Shown here: in pieces, positions 29,748-40,046 of the stretch
Layout of the letters: every line of letters begins with the position of its first letter
How positions within the stretch are numbered: the stretch's first letter is position 1
From: Sphingomonas sp.
Lineage (GTDB): Bacteria; Pseudomonadota; Alphaproteobacteria; Sphingomonadales; Sphingomonadaceae
DNA: 64,000 nucleotides
Reading direction: 5' to 3'
NCBI RefSeq assembly: GCF_019635515.1
Contig: NZ_JAHBZI010000002.1
Location: forward strand, 686,001 to 750,000
Notes under the pieces: model-generated
Seen by the model: only the letters and a program-made list of their open reading frames with translations
What the model was told of the DNA's origin: nothing
Database searches by the model: none
Program-made: the position numbers and the translations under genes

Positions 29748-30956
29748 ATGGCAGACCGCGCAGCAAATCCGCAACGGAAGCTTTCGAAGGTCATGCGCTT
29801 TGCGGCGCTGGGTCTGGCGGCATTGGTCGCCGCCTGCTCGAGCGGACCACGAATCATTCCCGAGGCCGAGCGCCCGCCGGTGGTCGAAGTGCCAAAGCCG
29901 GTCGCGCCGCGCCCGATCACCAACGCGCTGCCGCAGGATGTCGAGCGCCACCGCGTCGCGCTGCTGGTGCCGCTGACTGGGCCCAACGCCGGAGTCGGCA
30001 AGAGCCTGACCAACGCCACCCAGCTCGCCATTCTCGACACCAAGAGCGATGTGATCCGGATCACGACGTACGATACGGCGGCGGGCGGCGCGGCCAATGC
30101 CGCGAATCAGGCGATCGCCGATGGCAACACGCTGATCCTGGGGCCGCTGCTGGCCGAGGATGCTCGCGAAGTCGCGCCGATCGCACGACGTGCCCGCGTG
30201 CCGGTGCTGAGCTTCTCCAACGACACCAGCGTCGCCGGCAACGGCACCTATCTGCTTGGCTATTCGCCGGCCCAATCGATCGAGCGCGTCGTCGATTACG
30301 CCAAGTCCGCCGGAATCACCCAGTTCGCCGGGCTGATCCCGACCGGGCTCTATGGCGAGCGCGCGTCGACGGCGATGCTCCGGGCGGTGGAGGCCAATGG
30401 CGGCAGGGTGCTGGCGATGGAGACCTTCGACAGCCGCCCGGGATCGATGACCAGCGCGATCACCAAGCTGGGACGCGTGCCCTATCAGGCGATCCTGATC
30501 GCCGGTTCGGGCAACAGCGCGGTGGCGGCGGTGCCGGTGATCCGGCGCTCGCCCGGCGGCAAGACCGCGCGGATCCTCGGCACCGAATTGTGGAACACCG
30601 ATTCGGGCATCGGCGCCAACGCCGTTCTCAATGGCGCCTGGTTCGCGAGCGTGCCCGACAATTATTACCGTCAATACGCCACCAAATATCGCGCCCGCTT
30701 CGGCGCCGCGCCGTACCGCATGTCGACGCTCGGCTATGACGCGGTGCTGCTGACGATCCGCATCGCCCGCGACTGGCGTCCCGGCACGATCTTCCCCGAA
30801 GCGCGGTTGAGCGAGCGCGAGGGCTTTTCCGGCCTCGACGGCGCGTTCCGTTTCGGCCGCGATGGCGTCGCCGAGCGGGCGCTGGAGGTGCAGGAAGTGC
30901 GTGGCGGAACGACGGTGACGGTCTCGACCGCGCCGCCGAACTTCAAGGGCAACTAG
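29748..30956 (+). CDS. penicillin-binding protein activator (LpoA/LppC-like) lipoprotein
   Basis: Outer-membrane lipoprotein that would stimulate peptidoglycan synthases from the periplasm. Of 402 residues, the N-terminus has a lipobox (ALVAAC, Cys about 28). A periplasmic-binding-protein fold follows, VALLVPLTGPNAGVGKSLTNA through LSFSNDTSVAGNGTYLLGY and YRMSTLGYDAVL. The TPR-like N-terminal domain of E. coli LpoA is missing, as is usual in alphaproteobacteria. The rsmI-lpoA divergent pair is widespread. Copy 2 of the 262-bp repeat follows. Confidence 0.87.
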   Translation: MADRAANPQRKLSKVMRFAALGLAALVAACSSGPRIIPEAERPPVVEVPKPVAPRPITNALPQDVERHRVALLVPLTGPNAGVGKSLTNATQLAILDTKSDVIRITTYDTAAGGAANAANQAIADGNTLILGPLLAEDAREVAPIARRARVPVLSFSNDTSVAGNGTYLLGYSPAQSIERVVDYAKSAGITQFAGLIPTGLYGERASTAMLRAVEANGGRVLAMETFDSRPGSMTSAITKLGRVPYQAILIAGSGNSAVAAVPVIRRSPGGKTARILGTELWNTDSGIGANAVLNGAWFASVPDNYYRQYATKYRARFGAAPYRMSTLGYDAVLLTIRIARDWRPGTIFPEARLSEREGFSGLDGAFRFGRDGVAERALEVQEVRGGTTVTVSTAPPNFKGN

Positions 30957-30969
30957 GCCGGGCGCCGCA

Positions 30970-31231
30970 GCCGCGAATGTTGAGGAAGTTTAGTGTTTTC
31001 GGGGTACGCAACATTCGCGCGCTCTGAGGCGGTTGCGACGACGCGACGGTTTCGCGACACGGACGCGACAGGCGGGCGTCACATACGCGACAGGCAGGCG
31101 ACACCGACGCGACAGGTGTGCGCCCCATGCGCGACACCAAGGCGACATGCCATCGATATTCAGCGGTTCTAAGAGCGGCCGGGGCGATCCGGCCACCGAA
31201 CCCAAGCAGGCCAAATCCTACATTGCAAGCC
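30970..31231 (-). repeat. 262-bp dispersed repeat, copy 2 (inverted)
   Basis: Reverse-complement counterpart of 23932-24193, the same length and about 97% identical by eye. The terminal hairpin lies at its left end (CGCGAATGTTG at 30972-30982), and the array reads GCGACA at 11-bp intervals on the plus strand. It occupies almost the whole interval between the convergent lpoA-like and hemW genes, as copy 1 does between its neighbours. Confidence 0.85.
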
Positions 31232-31247
31232 CGCATAGCCGGACACT

Positions 31248-32378
31248 CTAGGCGGCCACGACCTCGCGCAGGATCGCCTCGAGCACCGGCATGCCGGCAT
31301 CGGTGACGCGCAGCCGCGCGCCTTCGCGGGCGATCAGGCCAAGCGCGATCACGCGCTCGAGCGCCGCGGCGTCGATCGGCGCATCGGGGATGCGGGCGAG
31401 GTCCACGCCTTCGGCCAGGCGCAACCCCATGACCAGCGCTTCGACCGCGCGGTCGTGCCCGGGCAGCGCGTCCTCGATCTGGGTGCCGTGGCCGTTGCGC
31501 TCGACCGCCGACATCCAGTTTTCGGGCTTTTTGTGCCGCACCGTCGCATGGCCGGTGCGGCGGCCATGCGCGCCGGGGCCGATGCCGGCATAATCGCCAT
31601 AGCGCCAATAGGTCAGATTGTGGCGGCTCTCCGCGCCGGGGCGGGCATGGTTGGAGACTTCATAGGCGGGCAGGCCCGCGGCGGCGGTCAGCGCCCGGGT
31701 CGCCTCGAACAGATCGGCGGCGGCATCGGGATCGAACGCGGCGAGTTCGCCCTTCTCGAACAGGGTGGCGAAGCGCGTGCCGGGCTCGATGGTCAGCTGG
31801 TAGAGCGAGAGATGCTCGGTGCCGAACGAAAGCGCGCGGGCGAGCTCGGCTTCCCATTGCGCCTGGGTCTGTCCGGGGCGGGCGTAGATCAGGTCGAAGC
31901 TGACGCGCCCGAAATGGCGCTGCGCGGTGTCGAGCGCGCCGAGTCCCTCGGTCACGTCATGCGCGCGGCCGAGGAAGCGCAGCGCCTGATCGTCGAGCGC
32001 CTGCAGCCCCAGCGACACGCGGTTGACCCCCGCCGCCGCCAGGTCGGCGAAGCGCGCCGCCTCCACCGACGAGGGATTGGCCTCGAGCGTGATCTCCACG
32101 CCCGGCTCAAGGCCCCAGGCCCGCTCCGCCGCGTCGATCACCGCCGCGACCGTCTCGGGCGGCATCAGCGAAGGCGTGCCGCCGCCGAAGAAGATCGAGC
32201 CGAGCGTGCGGCCCGGCAGCAACCCCGCCTCATGCGCCAGGTCGGCGAGCATCGCCGCGCGCCACGCCTCCTGATCGACGCGCTCGCGGACATGGCTGTT
32301 GAAGTCGCAATAGGGGCATTTGGACACGCAGAACGGCCAGTGGACGTATAGCGCGAGCGGGGGAGTTTGGCCGGTCAT
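31248..32378 (-). CDS. hemW: HemW-type radical SAM protein (haem chaperone)
   Basis: Radical SAM protein once called HemN-like, now regarded as a haem chaperone. The 376 residues begin LALYVHWPFCVSKCPYCDFNSH, containing the CxxxCxxC cluster. GSIFFGGGTPSLM, EITLEANPSSVE and RVSLGLQALDD follow, plus a C-terminal winged-helix-like HemN_C region. It lacks the extra N-terminal residues of true coproporphyrinogen oxidase. Convergent with the repeat and the lpoA-like gene. Confidence 0.93.
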   Translation of the reverse strand: MTGQTPPLALYVHWPFCVSKCPYCDFNSHVRERVDQEAWRAAMLADLAHEAGLLPGRTLGSIFFGGGTPSLMPPETVAAVIDAAERAWGLEPGVEITLEANPSSVEAARFADLAAAGVNRVSLGLQALDDQALRFLGRAHDVTEGLGALDTAQRHFGRVSFDLIYARPGQTQAQWEAELARALSFGTEHLSLYQLTIEPGTRFATLFEKGELAAFDPDAAADLFEATRALTAAAGLPAYEVSNHARPGAESRHNLTYWRYGDYAGIGPGAHGRRTGHATVRHKKPENWMSAVERNGHGTQIEDALPGHDRAVEALVMGLRLAEGVDLARIPDAPIDAAALERVIALGLIAREGARLRVTDAGMPVLEAILREVVAA

Positions 32379-32396
32379 GGGTTGGATGCGGGTTGA

Positions 32397-33911
<1,515 letters not shown>

Positions 33912-33949
33912 GCCGCTATGCTCCCCGGATTGATGGGTCGGGGGGGCAC

Positions 33950-35299
33950 ATGGATAGCGACAAGACCAGCCTGCTGGCCAATGTTCTGGAAACCCGTTTC
34001 GAGCTGCGCGCGCGCGGCAGCGATGTCCGCACCGAGATATTGGCGGGCGTCACCACCTTCCTGACGATGGCCTACATCATCATCGTCAACCCGGCGATCC
34101 TGGGGCAGGCGGGCATGCCGGTCGCGGCGGTGGCGGCGGCGACCTGCCTCGCCGCCGGGTTCGCCAGCATCCTGATGGGGCTGACCGCGAACATGCCGCT
34201 GGCGCTGGCGCCGGGCATGGGACTCAACGCCTATTTCAGCTTCACCGTGGTGCAGGCGATGGGCGTGCCGTGGCCGGTTGCGCTGGGCTGCGTGTTCATC
34301 TCGGGGGTGGCGTTCCTGTTGCTGACGCTGGTGGGCGTGCGGCAATTGATCATCGCCGCGATCCCGACGCATCTGTTCGCCGCGGTGGCGGGCGGGATCG
34401 GGCTGTTCATCGGCTTTATCGGGCTGAAGAATGCGGGAATCGTCGTGTCGAGCCCGGCGACTTCGGTGGCGCTGGGCGATCTGCATGCGCCCGGTGCGGC
34501 TTTGGCCTTGTTCGGGCTGGCGCTGGTCGCGGCGCTGAGCGCATGGAAGGTGCGCGGGGCGATATTGATCGCGATCGTCGTGACCACCCTGGCGGGATGG
34601 ATGTTCGGGCAGGTGGCGTTCAAGCCTGAACCCTATGATCTGGGCGCGATCGGCCAGACCTTCGGGCAAATCGACCTGGTCGGCGTGTTCGGTCTTTCGG
34701 GGAGCCATGGGCTGGGGTTGTTCGAGATATTGTTCGTGTTCCTGTTCGTCGATCTGTTCGACAATATCGGCACCTTGGTGGGCGTCACGCGGCGCGCCGG
34801 ATTGATCGGCGAGGACGGCAAGATTCCCAAGCTCAACCGCATCCTCTTCACCGATTCGATCGCGACGATGTTCGGCAGCCTTGCCGGGACCAGCACGGTC
34901 ACCTCCTATGTCGAGAGCGCATCGGGCGTGCAGGCGGGCGGGCGCACCGGGCTGACCGCCATCGTGACGGGCGTGCTGTTCCTGGCGGCGATGCTGGTGG
35001 CGCCATACGCCCAGCTGGTGCCGCTGGCCGCGACCGCGCCGGCGCTGATCCTGGTCGGCGCGCTGATGATGGCGCCGCTGGTGGATATCGACTGGGACGT
35101 GCCCGAAATCGCGATTCCCGCCTTCCTGACCGTGGCAATGATTCCGCTGACCTTCTCGATCGCCAACGGTCTCGCCTTCGGCATCACCGCGCATGCCGCG
35201 CTCAAGCTGCTCAAGGGCCGGATCACCCGGACCGACTGGCTGCTGCTGGCGCTGGCCCTGCTGTTCGTCGCGCGCTTCGCCTGGCTGGCGGCGGGGTGA
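33950..35299 (+). CDS. NCS2-family purine permease (AzgA type)
   Basis: Proton-coupled importer of purine bases, probably guanine/hypoxanthine/adenine. The 449-residue protein begins with FELRARGSDVRTEILAGVTTFLTMAYIIIVNPAIL and has about 12 hydrophobic segments. It carries the AzgA-type motif NMPLALAPGMGLNAYF, and FLFVDLFDNIGTLVGV and GTSTVTSYVESASG further on. AzgA-like proteins differ from uracil/xanthine NCS2 permeases by this FELxxRGSxVRTE start. It overlaps the next gene by 4 nt (GTGA) and leads the purine locus. Confidence 0.9.
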   Translation: MDSDKTSLLANVLETRFELRARGSDVRTEILAGVTTFLTMAYIIIVNPAILGQAGMPVAAVAAATCLAAGFASILMGLTANMPLALAPGMGLNAYFSFTVVQAMGVPWPVALGCVFISGVAFLLLTLVGVRQLIIAAIPTHLFAAVAGGIGLFIGFIGLKNAGIVVSSPATSVALGDLHAPGAALALFGLALVAALSAWKVRGAILIAIVVTTLAGWMFGQVAFKPEPYDLGAIGQTFGQIDLVGVFGLSGSHGLGLFEILFVFLFVDLFDNIGTLVGVTRRAGLIGEDGKIPKLNRILFTDSIATMFGSLAGTSTVTSYVESASGVQAGGRTGLTAIVTGVLFLAAMLVAPYAQLVPLAATAPALILVGALMMAPLVDIDWDVPEIAIPAFLTVAMIPLTFSIANGLAFGITAHAALKLLKGRITRTDWLLLALALLFVARFAWLAAG

Positions 35300-36126
35300 G
35301 CCCGCGCACCGCGATCCTCACCGCCTTCCCGCCCGAATGGGACGCGCTGGCGCACCGGATCGGGCAGCCCGAAACCACGGCGATCAACGGCATGCCGCTG
35401 GTGCTCGGCTGGCTCGCGGACAAGCCGGTGGCGCTGATGCTGAGCGGCATTTCGATGGTCAACGCGGCGATGAACACCCAGGCGCTGCTGGAGCGGCACG
35501 CAATCTCCGCGATCGTCTTTTCGGGAATCGCCGGTGGCGTCGATCCGGCACTCAGGGTCGGCGATGTCAGCGTGCCGGAGCGCTGGGGGCAGAATATGGA
35601 GGTCGCGTTCGCGCGGGAAATCCCCGGCGGGTATGCGCCGCCGACGGGCATTCCCGGCGGGACCGATCTGCCGGGGCACGGCGCCTGGTTTCCGCGCGAC
35701 GTGGTGATTGGCAGGGTGGACGAGGCGGTGGCCGAGCGGCGCTGGTTTCCGGTCGATGCCGCGATGCTGGCGGTGGCGAAAAGGCTTGAGGTGGTGCTGG
35801 AGCGGTGCCTGTCGGTTGATCATTGCCTCGATCACACGCCGCAGCTGATCGTCGGCGGCACCGGCATGAGCGGATCGGCATTCGTCGATAACGCCGCCTA
35901 TCGCGACTATCTGGCCGCCACCTTCGGCGCGCGCGTCGTCGATATGGAGAGCGCGGCGGTGGCGCAGGTGGCCTGGGCCAATCGCGTGCCCTTCCTCGCC
36001 TTTCGCAGCGTTTCCGATCTGGCGGGCGGCGATGCCGGGCCGAACGAGATGCTGACCTTCATGGGGCTGGCTGCGGGCAATGCGGCGGCGGTGGTGACGG
36101 CGTTCGTCGCGGCGCTGCCGGACTAA
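35296..36126 (+). CDS. purine nucleosidase (PNP/UDP phosphorylase fold)
   Basis: A 276-residue member of the nucleoside phosphorylase superfamily. It resembles 5'-methylthioadenosine/S-adenosylhomocysteine nucleosidases by FSGIAGGVDPALRVGDVSVPE, the GSAFVDN loop, VVDMESAAVAQVA and FRSVSDLAGG. The central insertion of about 60 residues (REIPGGYAPPTGIPGG to RRWFPVD) is longer than in MTA nucleosidase, so another purine nucleoside may be the substrate. It starts at GTG 35296 inside the end of the permease gene. Its role is likely to free bases for the catabolic pathway. Confidence 0.8.
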   Translation: MSPRTAILTAFPPEWDALAHRIGQPETTAINGMPLVLGWLADKPVALMLSGISMVNAAMNTQALLERHAISAIVFSGIAGGVDPALRVGDVSVPERWGQNMEVAFAREIPGGYAPPTGIPGGTDLPGHGAWFPRDVVIGRVDEAVAERRWFPVDAAMLAVAKRLEVVLERCLSVDHCLDHTPQLIVGGTGMSGSAFVDNAAYRDYLAATFGARVVDMESAAVAQVAWANRVPFLAFRSVSDLAGGDAGPNEMLTFMGLAAGNAAAVVTAFVAALPD

Positions 36127-36138
36127 GGGTGCCATGTT

Positions 36139-36209
36139 CCCCTGCGAAAGCAGGGGTCCAGGATCACAAAGGATTCGCTTGAGACCCTGGGCTCCTGATT
36201 TCGCAGGAG
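36139..36209. repeat. paired-palindrome repeat between convergent genes
   Basis: CCCCTGC-GAAA-GCAGGGG plus TCCAG on the left and CTGGG plus CTCCTGA-TTTC-GCAGGAG on the right, about 30 nt apart. It lies between the stops of the nucleosidase and allA. The same architecture as 4808-4881. Confidence 0.7.
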
Positions 36210-36220
36210 AGCCATTGGTT

Positions 36221-36712
36221 CTAGAGGATCACGCGGATCTGGTCGGCGGGGGCGAGTTCGACTTCCTCGCAATTGTCGCCGGGGCCGGAGCGGTCGATGA
36301 CAAGGAAATCGCTTTCCTCCAGCACCAGCAGGAAATGGTGCCACGTGCCTTTGCTATATTGCACGCCCTGATGCGGCTCCGCCTGAAACACGCGGATGCT
36401 GGCGGGATTGAGATGGCCGGGAGGCGCGACGGCGACCAGATAGGGCTTGCCGCTGAGTGGCACGAACGCTTGGCTGCCGAGCGGGTGTCGCTCGAAGGTC
36501 TTGAGTTCGAGCGCGGCGAGCGGCCTGGCGCGGAAAATGCTGATCGCGGCCGTTCCGCCGCCATCGTTTACGTCGGTCTCGGCGAGACAGTCGTAGCGGA
36601 TCGCATGGCCCTGGTTGATCTCGATGCGCGTCGCCGCATCCGATGCCTCGATCACATGACCGAACGGCGCGAACGCCTCGGCGGTCAGCGGTTCGGGCTT
36701 CAGCGTGCGCAT
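36221..36712 (-). CDS. allA: ureidoglycolate lyase
   Basis: Splits ureidoglycolate into glyoxylate and urea, the last step of the pathway. The 163-residue cupin-like protein has LTAEAFAPFGHVIE at the N-terminus, the FERHPLGSQAFVPLSGKPYLVAVA strand set and GTWHHFLLVL. It is the only catabolic gene here on the minus strand, divergent from puuE with just 67 nt between starts, so both promoters must lie in that short gap. Confidence 0.92.
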   Translation of the reverse strand: MRTLKPEPLTAEAFAPFGHVIEASDAATRIEINQGHAIRYDCLAETDVNDGGGTAAISIFRARPLAALELKTFERHPLGSQAFVPLSGKPYLVAVAPPGHLNPASIRVFQAEPHQGVQYSKGTWHHFLLVLEESDFLVIDRSGPGDNCEEVELAPADQIRVIL

Positions 36713-36779
36713 CGTCGCATCGCATTTGCGGGCTTGTGCGGGGCGGTGCTCGGTTCCATCGTGCCGCGTTTGATAGGCG

Positions 36780-37703
36780 GTGCATTTGAACGACGCTAGC
36801 TACCCACGCGATCTCATCGGCTATGGGCCGAACCCGCCGCACGCGGCATGGCCCGGCGGCGCGCGGATCGCGGTGCAGATCGTGCTCAATTACGAGGAAG
36901 GCGCCGAGGCCAATATACTCGATGGCGATCCCGCGTCGGAGATATTCCTGTCCGACATCGCCAATGCTCAGCCCGTGATGGGCGCGCGGCACATGAGCAT
37001 GGAGCAGATCTACGAATATGGCTCGCGCGCCGGGGTGTGGCGGCTGCTGCGGCTGTTCGAGCGCTACGATGTGCCGGTCACCATCTTCGGCGTGGCGCTG
37101 GCGATGCGGCGCAATCCGGCGGTGGTCGATGCGTTCCTGAAGGCCGGTCACGAGATCGCCTCGCATGGCTGGCGCTGGATCAATTATCAGCACGTGCCCG
37201 AGGAGCAGGAGCGCGCCGATATGCAGCGCGCGATCGAGGTGCATCGCCAACTGACCGGCGAGCGCCCGCTCGGCTGGTATACCGGGCGGACCGGGCCCAA
37301 CACGCGGGCGTTGGTCGCGGAGGAAGGCGGCTTCCTCTACGACGCCGACGATTATTCTGACGATCTGCCCTTCTGGACGCAAGCGGCGGGCAAGCCGCAT
37401 CTGATCGTGCCCTATTCGCTGGAGACCAACGACATGCGCTTCGCCAGCGCCAACATGCATACCGGCGACCAGTTCTTCGAATATCTGCGCGACAGCTTCG
37501 ATGTGCTCTATGCCGAGGGTGACACGAGCCCGAAGATGATGTCGGTCGGGCTGCATTGCCGATTGGCCGGGCGGCCCGGCAAGATGGCCGGGTTGGAGCG
37601 CTTCCTCAAATATGCGAGCGGACACCAGGACGTGTGGTTCGCCCGCCGCATCGATATCGCCCGTCACTGGCGCGCCACGCATCCTTTCAAGGTTTCCGAA
37701 TGA
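36780..37703 (+). CDS. puuE: allantoinase PuuE (polysaccharide-deacetylase fold)
   Basis: Opens the allantoin ring to allantoate with a metal-independent NodB-like enzyme. The 307 residues show the signature YPRDLIGYGPNPPHAAWPGGARIAVQ, NYEEGAE, SHGWRWINYQ and GWYTGRTGPNTR. The start is a GTG at 36780; an alternative TTG lies two codons later. It begins the long overlapping operon; its stop overlaps the allantoicase ATG (ATGA). Confidence 0.94.
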   Translation: MHLNDASYPRDLIGYGPNPPHAAWPGGARIAVQIVLNYEEGAEANILDGDPASEIFLSDIANAQPVMGARHMSMEQIYEYGSRAGVWRLLRLFERYDVPVTIFGVALAMRRNPAVVDAFLKAGHEIASHGWRWINYQHVPEEQERADMQRAIEVHRQLTGERPLGWYTGRTGPNTRALVAEEGGFLYDADDYSDDLPFWTQAAGKPHLIVPYSLETNDMRFASANMHTGDQFFEYLRDSFDVLYAEGDTSPKMMSVGLHCRLAGRPGKMAGLERFLKYASGHQDVWFARRIDIARHWRATHPFKVSE

Positions 37704-38695
37704 GCATCTTCGACGATCTGCGCAGCCAATATGTCAATCTCGCTCAGCCGCGCCTGGGCGCCGAGGTCGTGTATGCGACCGACGATTTCTTCGCCGACAA
37801 GGCGCGCCTGATCGATCCCGCCGCGCCGGTTTTCATCCCGGGCAAGTATGACGATAACGGCAAGTGGATGGACGGCTGGGAGAGCCGCCGCAAGCGGGTG
37901 CCCGGGCATGACTGGTGCGTGATCCGGCTGGGCGCGGCGGGCTTGGTCGCGGGCTTCGAGATCGACACGTCGCACTTCACCGGCAACTACCCGCCCGGCG
38001 CCGAGATCGAGGTCTGCCGCAGCGACGAACGAGTGCCGGGCGACGACGCCGGCTGGATCAAGGTCACCGGGCGGCTGGCGCTCAAGGGCGACGACCGCAT
38101 CTATGTGCCGATCACCCACAACACGCCCGTCACGCATATCCGCCTGCACATATTTCCCGATGGCGGCGTCGCGCGCCTCAGGGTGTGGGGGCGGATCGCC
38201 AAGGATTGGTCGGCGGTCGATGCCGATGTGGCGCTCGACCTGTTGGCGATGGAGCATGGCGGGCGCGGGATCATCGCCAATGACGAGCATTATGGCAGTC
38301 CCGAAAACCTGACCGCACCGGGGCGTGGGGTGAATATGGGCGATGGCTGGGAAACCCGGCGGCGCCGCGAGCCGGGGCATGACTATGCGGTGCTCGAACT
38401 CGGCACGGCAGGAGTGATCGAGGAGATCACCGTCGATACCGCCCACTTCAAGGGCAATTACCCCGACCGCTGCTTCATCCAGGCCGCGCCGGTCGCGACC
38501 GGCGCGCCCGAGGAAATCGCCGCCGCGTCGGAAAGCTGGCCGGTGCTGCTGCCCGAAGTGAAGCTCGCGGCGGACACGGTGCATGTCTTCCGTGACGAGA
38601 TCGCCGATCTCGGGTCGGTGCGCTTCGTGCGATTGAACATCATCCCCGATGGCGGAGTCAGCCGCTTGCGGATGGTCGGGCGGATCGTCCGGTGA
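37700..38695 (+). CDS. alc: allantoicase
   Basis: Hydrolyses allantoate to ureidoglycolate and urea. The 331-residue protein is a tandem duplication. WMDGWESRRKRVPGHDWCVIRLG and THIRLHIFPDGGVARLRVWG in the first half are repeated as GDGWETRRRREPGHDYAVLELG and RFVRLNIIPDGGVSRLRMVG in the second, as in all allantoicases. ATGA overlap with puuE and a 4-nt overlap with uraD. Confidence 0.95.
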   Translation: MSIFDDLRSQYVNLAQPRLGAEVVYATDDFFADKARLIDPAAPVFIPGKYDDNGKWMDGWESRRKRVPGHDWCVIRLGAAGLVAGFEIDTSHFTGNYPPGAEIEVCRSDERVPGDDAGWIKVTGRLALKGDDRIYVPITHNTPVTHIRLHIFPDGGVARLRVWGRIAKDWSAVDADVALDLLAMEHGGRGIIANDEHYGSPENLTAPGRGVNMGDGWETRRRREPGHDYAVLELGTAGVIEEITVDTAHFKGNYPDRCFIQAAPVATGAPEEIAAASESWPVLLPEVKLAADTVHVFRDEIADLGSVRFVRLNIIPDGGVSRLRMVGRIVR

Positions 38696-39117
38696 GCGCG
38701 CTGTTCGAGCATAGCCCCTGGGTCGAGGAGCGCGCGGCGTCGCGCAGCCATGCCGATCTGATGGCGGCGATGTATGCCGCGTCGAGCGAGGAGCAGCTCG
38801 CCCTGATCCGCGCGCATCCCGAGCTGGCGGGCAAGGCGGCGGTTGATGGCACGCTGACCCAAGCCAGCGCCGCCGAACAGGCCAGCGCTGGCCTCGACCG
38901 GCTGACCCGAGCCGAGTTCGAGCGCTTCCATACGCTCAATGCAGCGTATCGGGAGAAGTTCGGCATGCCCTTCATCATCTGCGTGCGGCTGACCGACAAG
39001 GCGGGCATCCTCGCCGCGATGGAGCATCGGCTGGGCAACGACCGCGACACCGAGATCGCCACCGCGCTTGAGCAGATCGGCGAGATTGTCCGGTTACGGC
39101 TGGAGGCCGAGGCATGA
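38692..39117 (+). CDS. uraD: OHCU decarboxylase (short N-terminus)
   Basis: Converts 2-oxo-4-hydroxy-4-carboxy-5-ureidoimidazoline to S-allantoin. The 141 residues keep FEHSPWVEERA, the catalytic His in IRAHPELAGK, and the RFHTLNAAYREKFGMPFIICV segment. Family members are usually about 160-170 residues. The first helix or so before FEHSPW is missing, because the GTG start (38692) is tucked into the end of the allantoicase gene. All active-site residues remain, so it is probably functional. Overlaps the GIY-YIG gene by ATGA. Confidence 0.9.
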   Translation: MSALFEHSPWVEERAASRSHADLMAAMYAASSEEQLALIRAHPELAGKAAVDGTLTQASAAEQASAGLDRLTRAEFERFHTLNAAYREKFGMPFIICVRLTDKAGILAAMEHRLGNDRDTEIATALEQIGEIVRLRLEAEA

Positions 39118-40046
39118 GCGAAGCAGGCACGGAGATGTTCGGCCGAACGATCCAGCTCTTTCTGGTGGATGGTACTGCGACTGGCCTTCGTAAGGCGACG
39201 ATCCATGGCTGGACCGGGCTGATCTTTGTTGCCACCAGCGCAACATTTGCGGCGCTGACCGCTCGTCTGGAACTTGATCGAACAGGGATCTATATTCTCT
39301 GGGGTCCGGATATCGAAGCGACGGGGGGAATCCGCGCCTATATCGGATCGGCCAATAGTGTTCGCGAACGCGTCAAGCAGAGTGCGCAGCAACGCGATTT
39401 CTGGGAGACTGCCATCGCGGTCACGACCAGCGATGATGACCTGTCAAAGGGGCATGTCGAATATCTCGAAGCGCGACTGATCGAGTTGGCGCTCGCAGCC
39501 AATCGCGTGGCGCTCGACAACGGCACCAGTCCTGCCGGACTGCGCCGGCGGCTTCCTGAAGCCGATCAGGCAAATATGGAACAGTTTCTAGCCAATCTGA
39601 AAATTATGTTGCCCGTTGTTGGGCTTGACCTGCTCAAGCCACAACCTCGCGCTGTGGCACGGGCTGCCACCCCGATAGCGCAACGAACCGCGCTCGAAAC
39701 GGTGTTTGAGATTCGGCACAAGACGGGGGTGACCGCCAAGGCGGTTGAGGAGGACGGAGAGTTCATCGTTCTTGAGGGATCGCAAGCACTGAAAGATACT
39801 GGCTACGTTCAGCTCAGCTACGGCGATTTGAAGCAAAGCCTTATCGCTACCGGTGTGCTGCAGCCGACCATTGACGGTAAATATGTTTTTGCAAAACCCT
39901 ATAGCTTCAAAAGCCCTTCCGCGGCCGCAGCCGTAGTTCTTGACCGCAACAGCAACGGTAGAATTGAGTGGAAAGTTGAGGGCGAACGCCGGACCTATCA
40001 CGATTGGCAGCAAGGACGCGCCGCATCTCTTGGAGCGCGCGAATGA
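39114..40046 (+). CDS. GIY-YIG nuclease-family protein with DUF4357-like C-terminus
   Basis: A 310-residue protein unrelated to purine breakdown. Residues ~60-130 hold a GIY-YIG core: TGIYILWGP, then GIRAYIGSAN, the Arg of VRERVKQS and the Glu-bearing HVEYLEARLIELA. The C-terminal ~100 residues (FEIRHKTGVTAKAVEEDGEFIVLEGS through RTYHDWQQGR) match the layout of DUF4357, often fused to such nucleases in genomic islands. Base composition is visibly more AT-rich than its neighbours. It overlaps uraD and uraH by exactly 4 nt at each end (ATGA), so it is fully co-translated. Function unknown; a DNA-cutting or homing-like role is inference. Confidence 0.8.
   Translation: MSEAGTEMFGRTIQLFLVDGTATGLRKATIHGWTGLIFVATSATFAALTARLELDRTGIYILWGPDIEATGGIRAYIGSANSVRERVKQSAQQRDFWETAIAVTTSDDDLSKGHVEYLEARLIELALAANRVALDNGTSPAGLRRRLPEADQANMEQFLANLKIMLPVVGLDLLKPQPRAVARAATPIAQRTALETVFEIRHKTGVTAKAVEEDGEFIVLEGSQALKDTGYVQLSYGDLKQSLIATGVLQPTIDGKYVFAKPYSFKSPSAAAAVVLDRNSNGRIEWKVEGERRTYHDWQQGRAASLGARE

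Noticed and set aside
30970..31231. CRISPR-like array in the 262-bp repeat
   Set aside because: The 11-bp period with 6-bp units is far too short for CRISPR repeats and spacers, and no cas genes are present.
37700..38695. Two fused genes in the allantoicase frame
   Set aside because: The internal duplication is the normal two-repeat structure of allantoicases.
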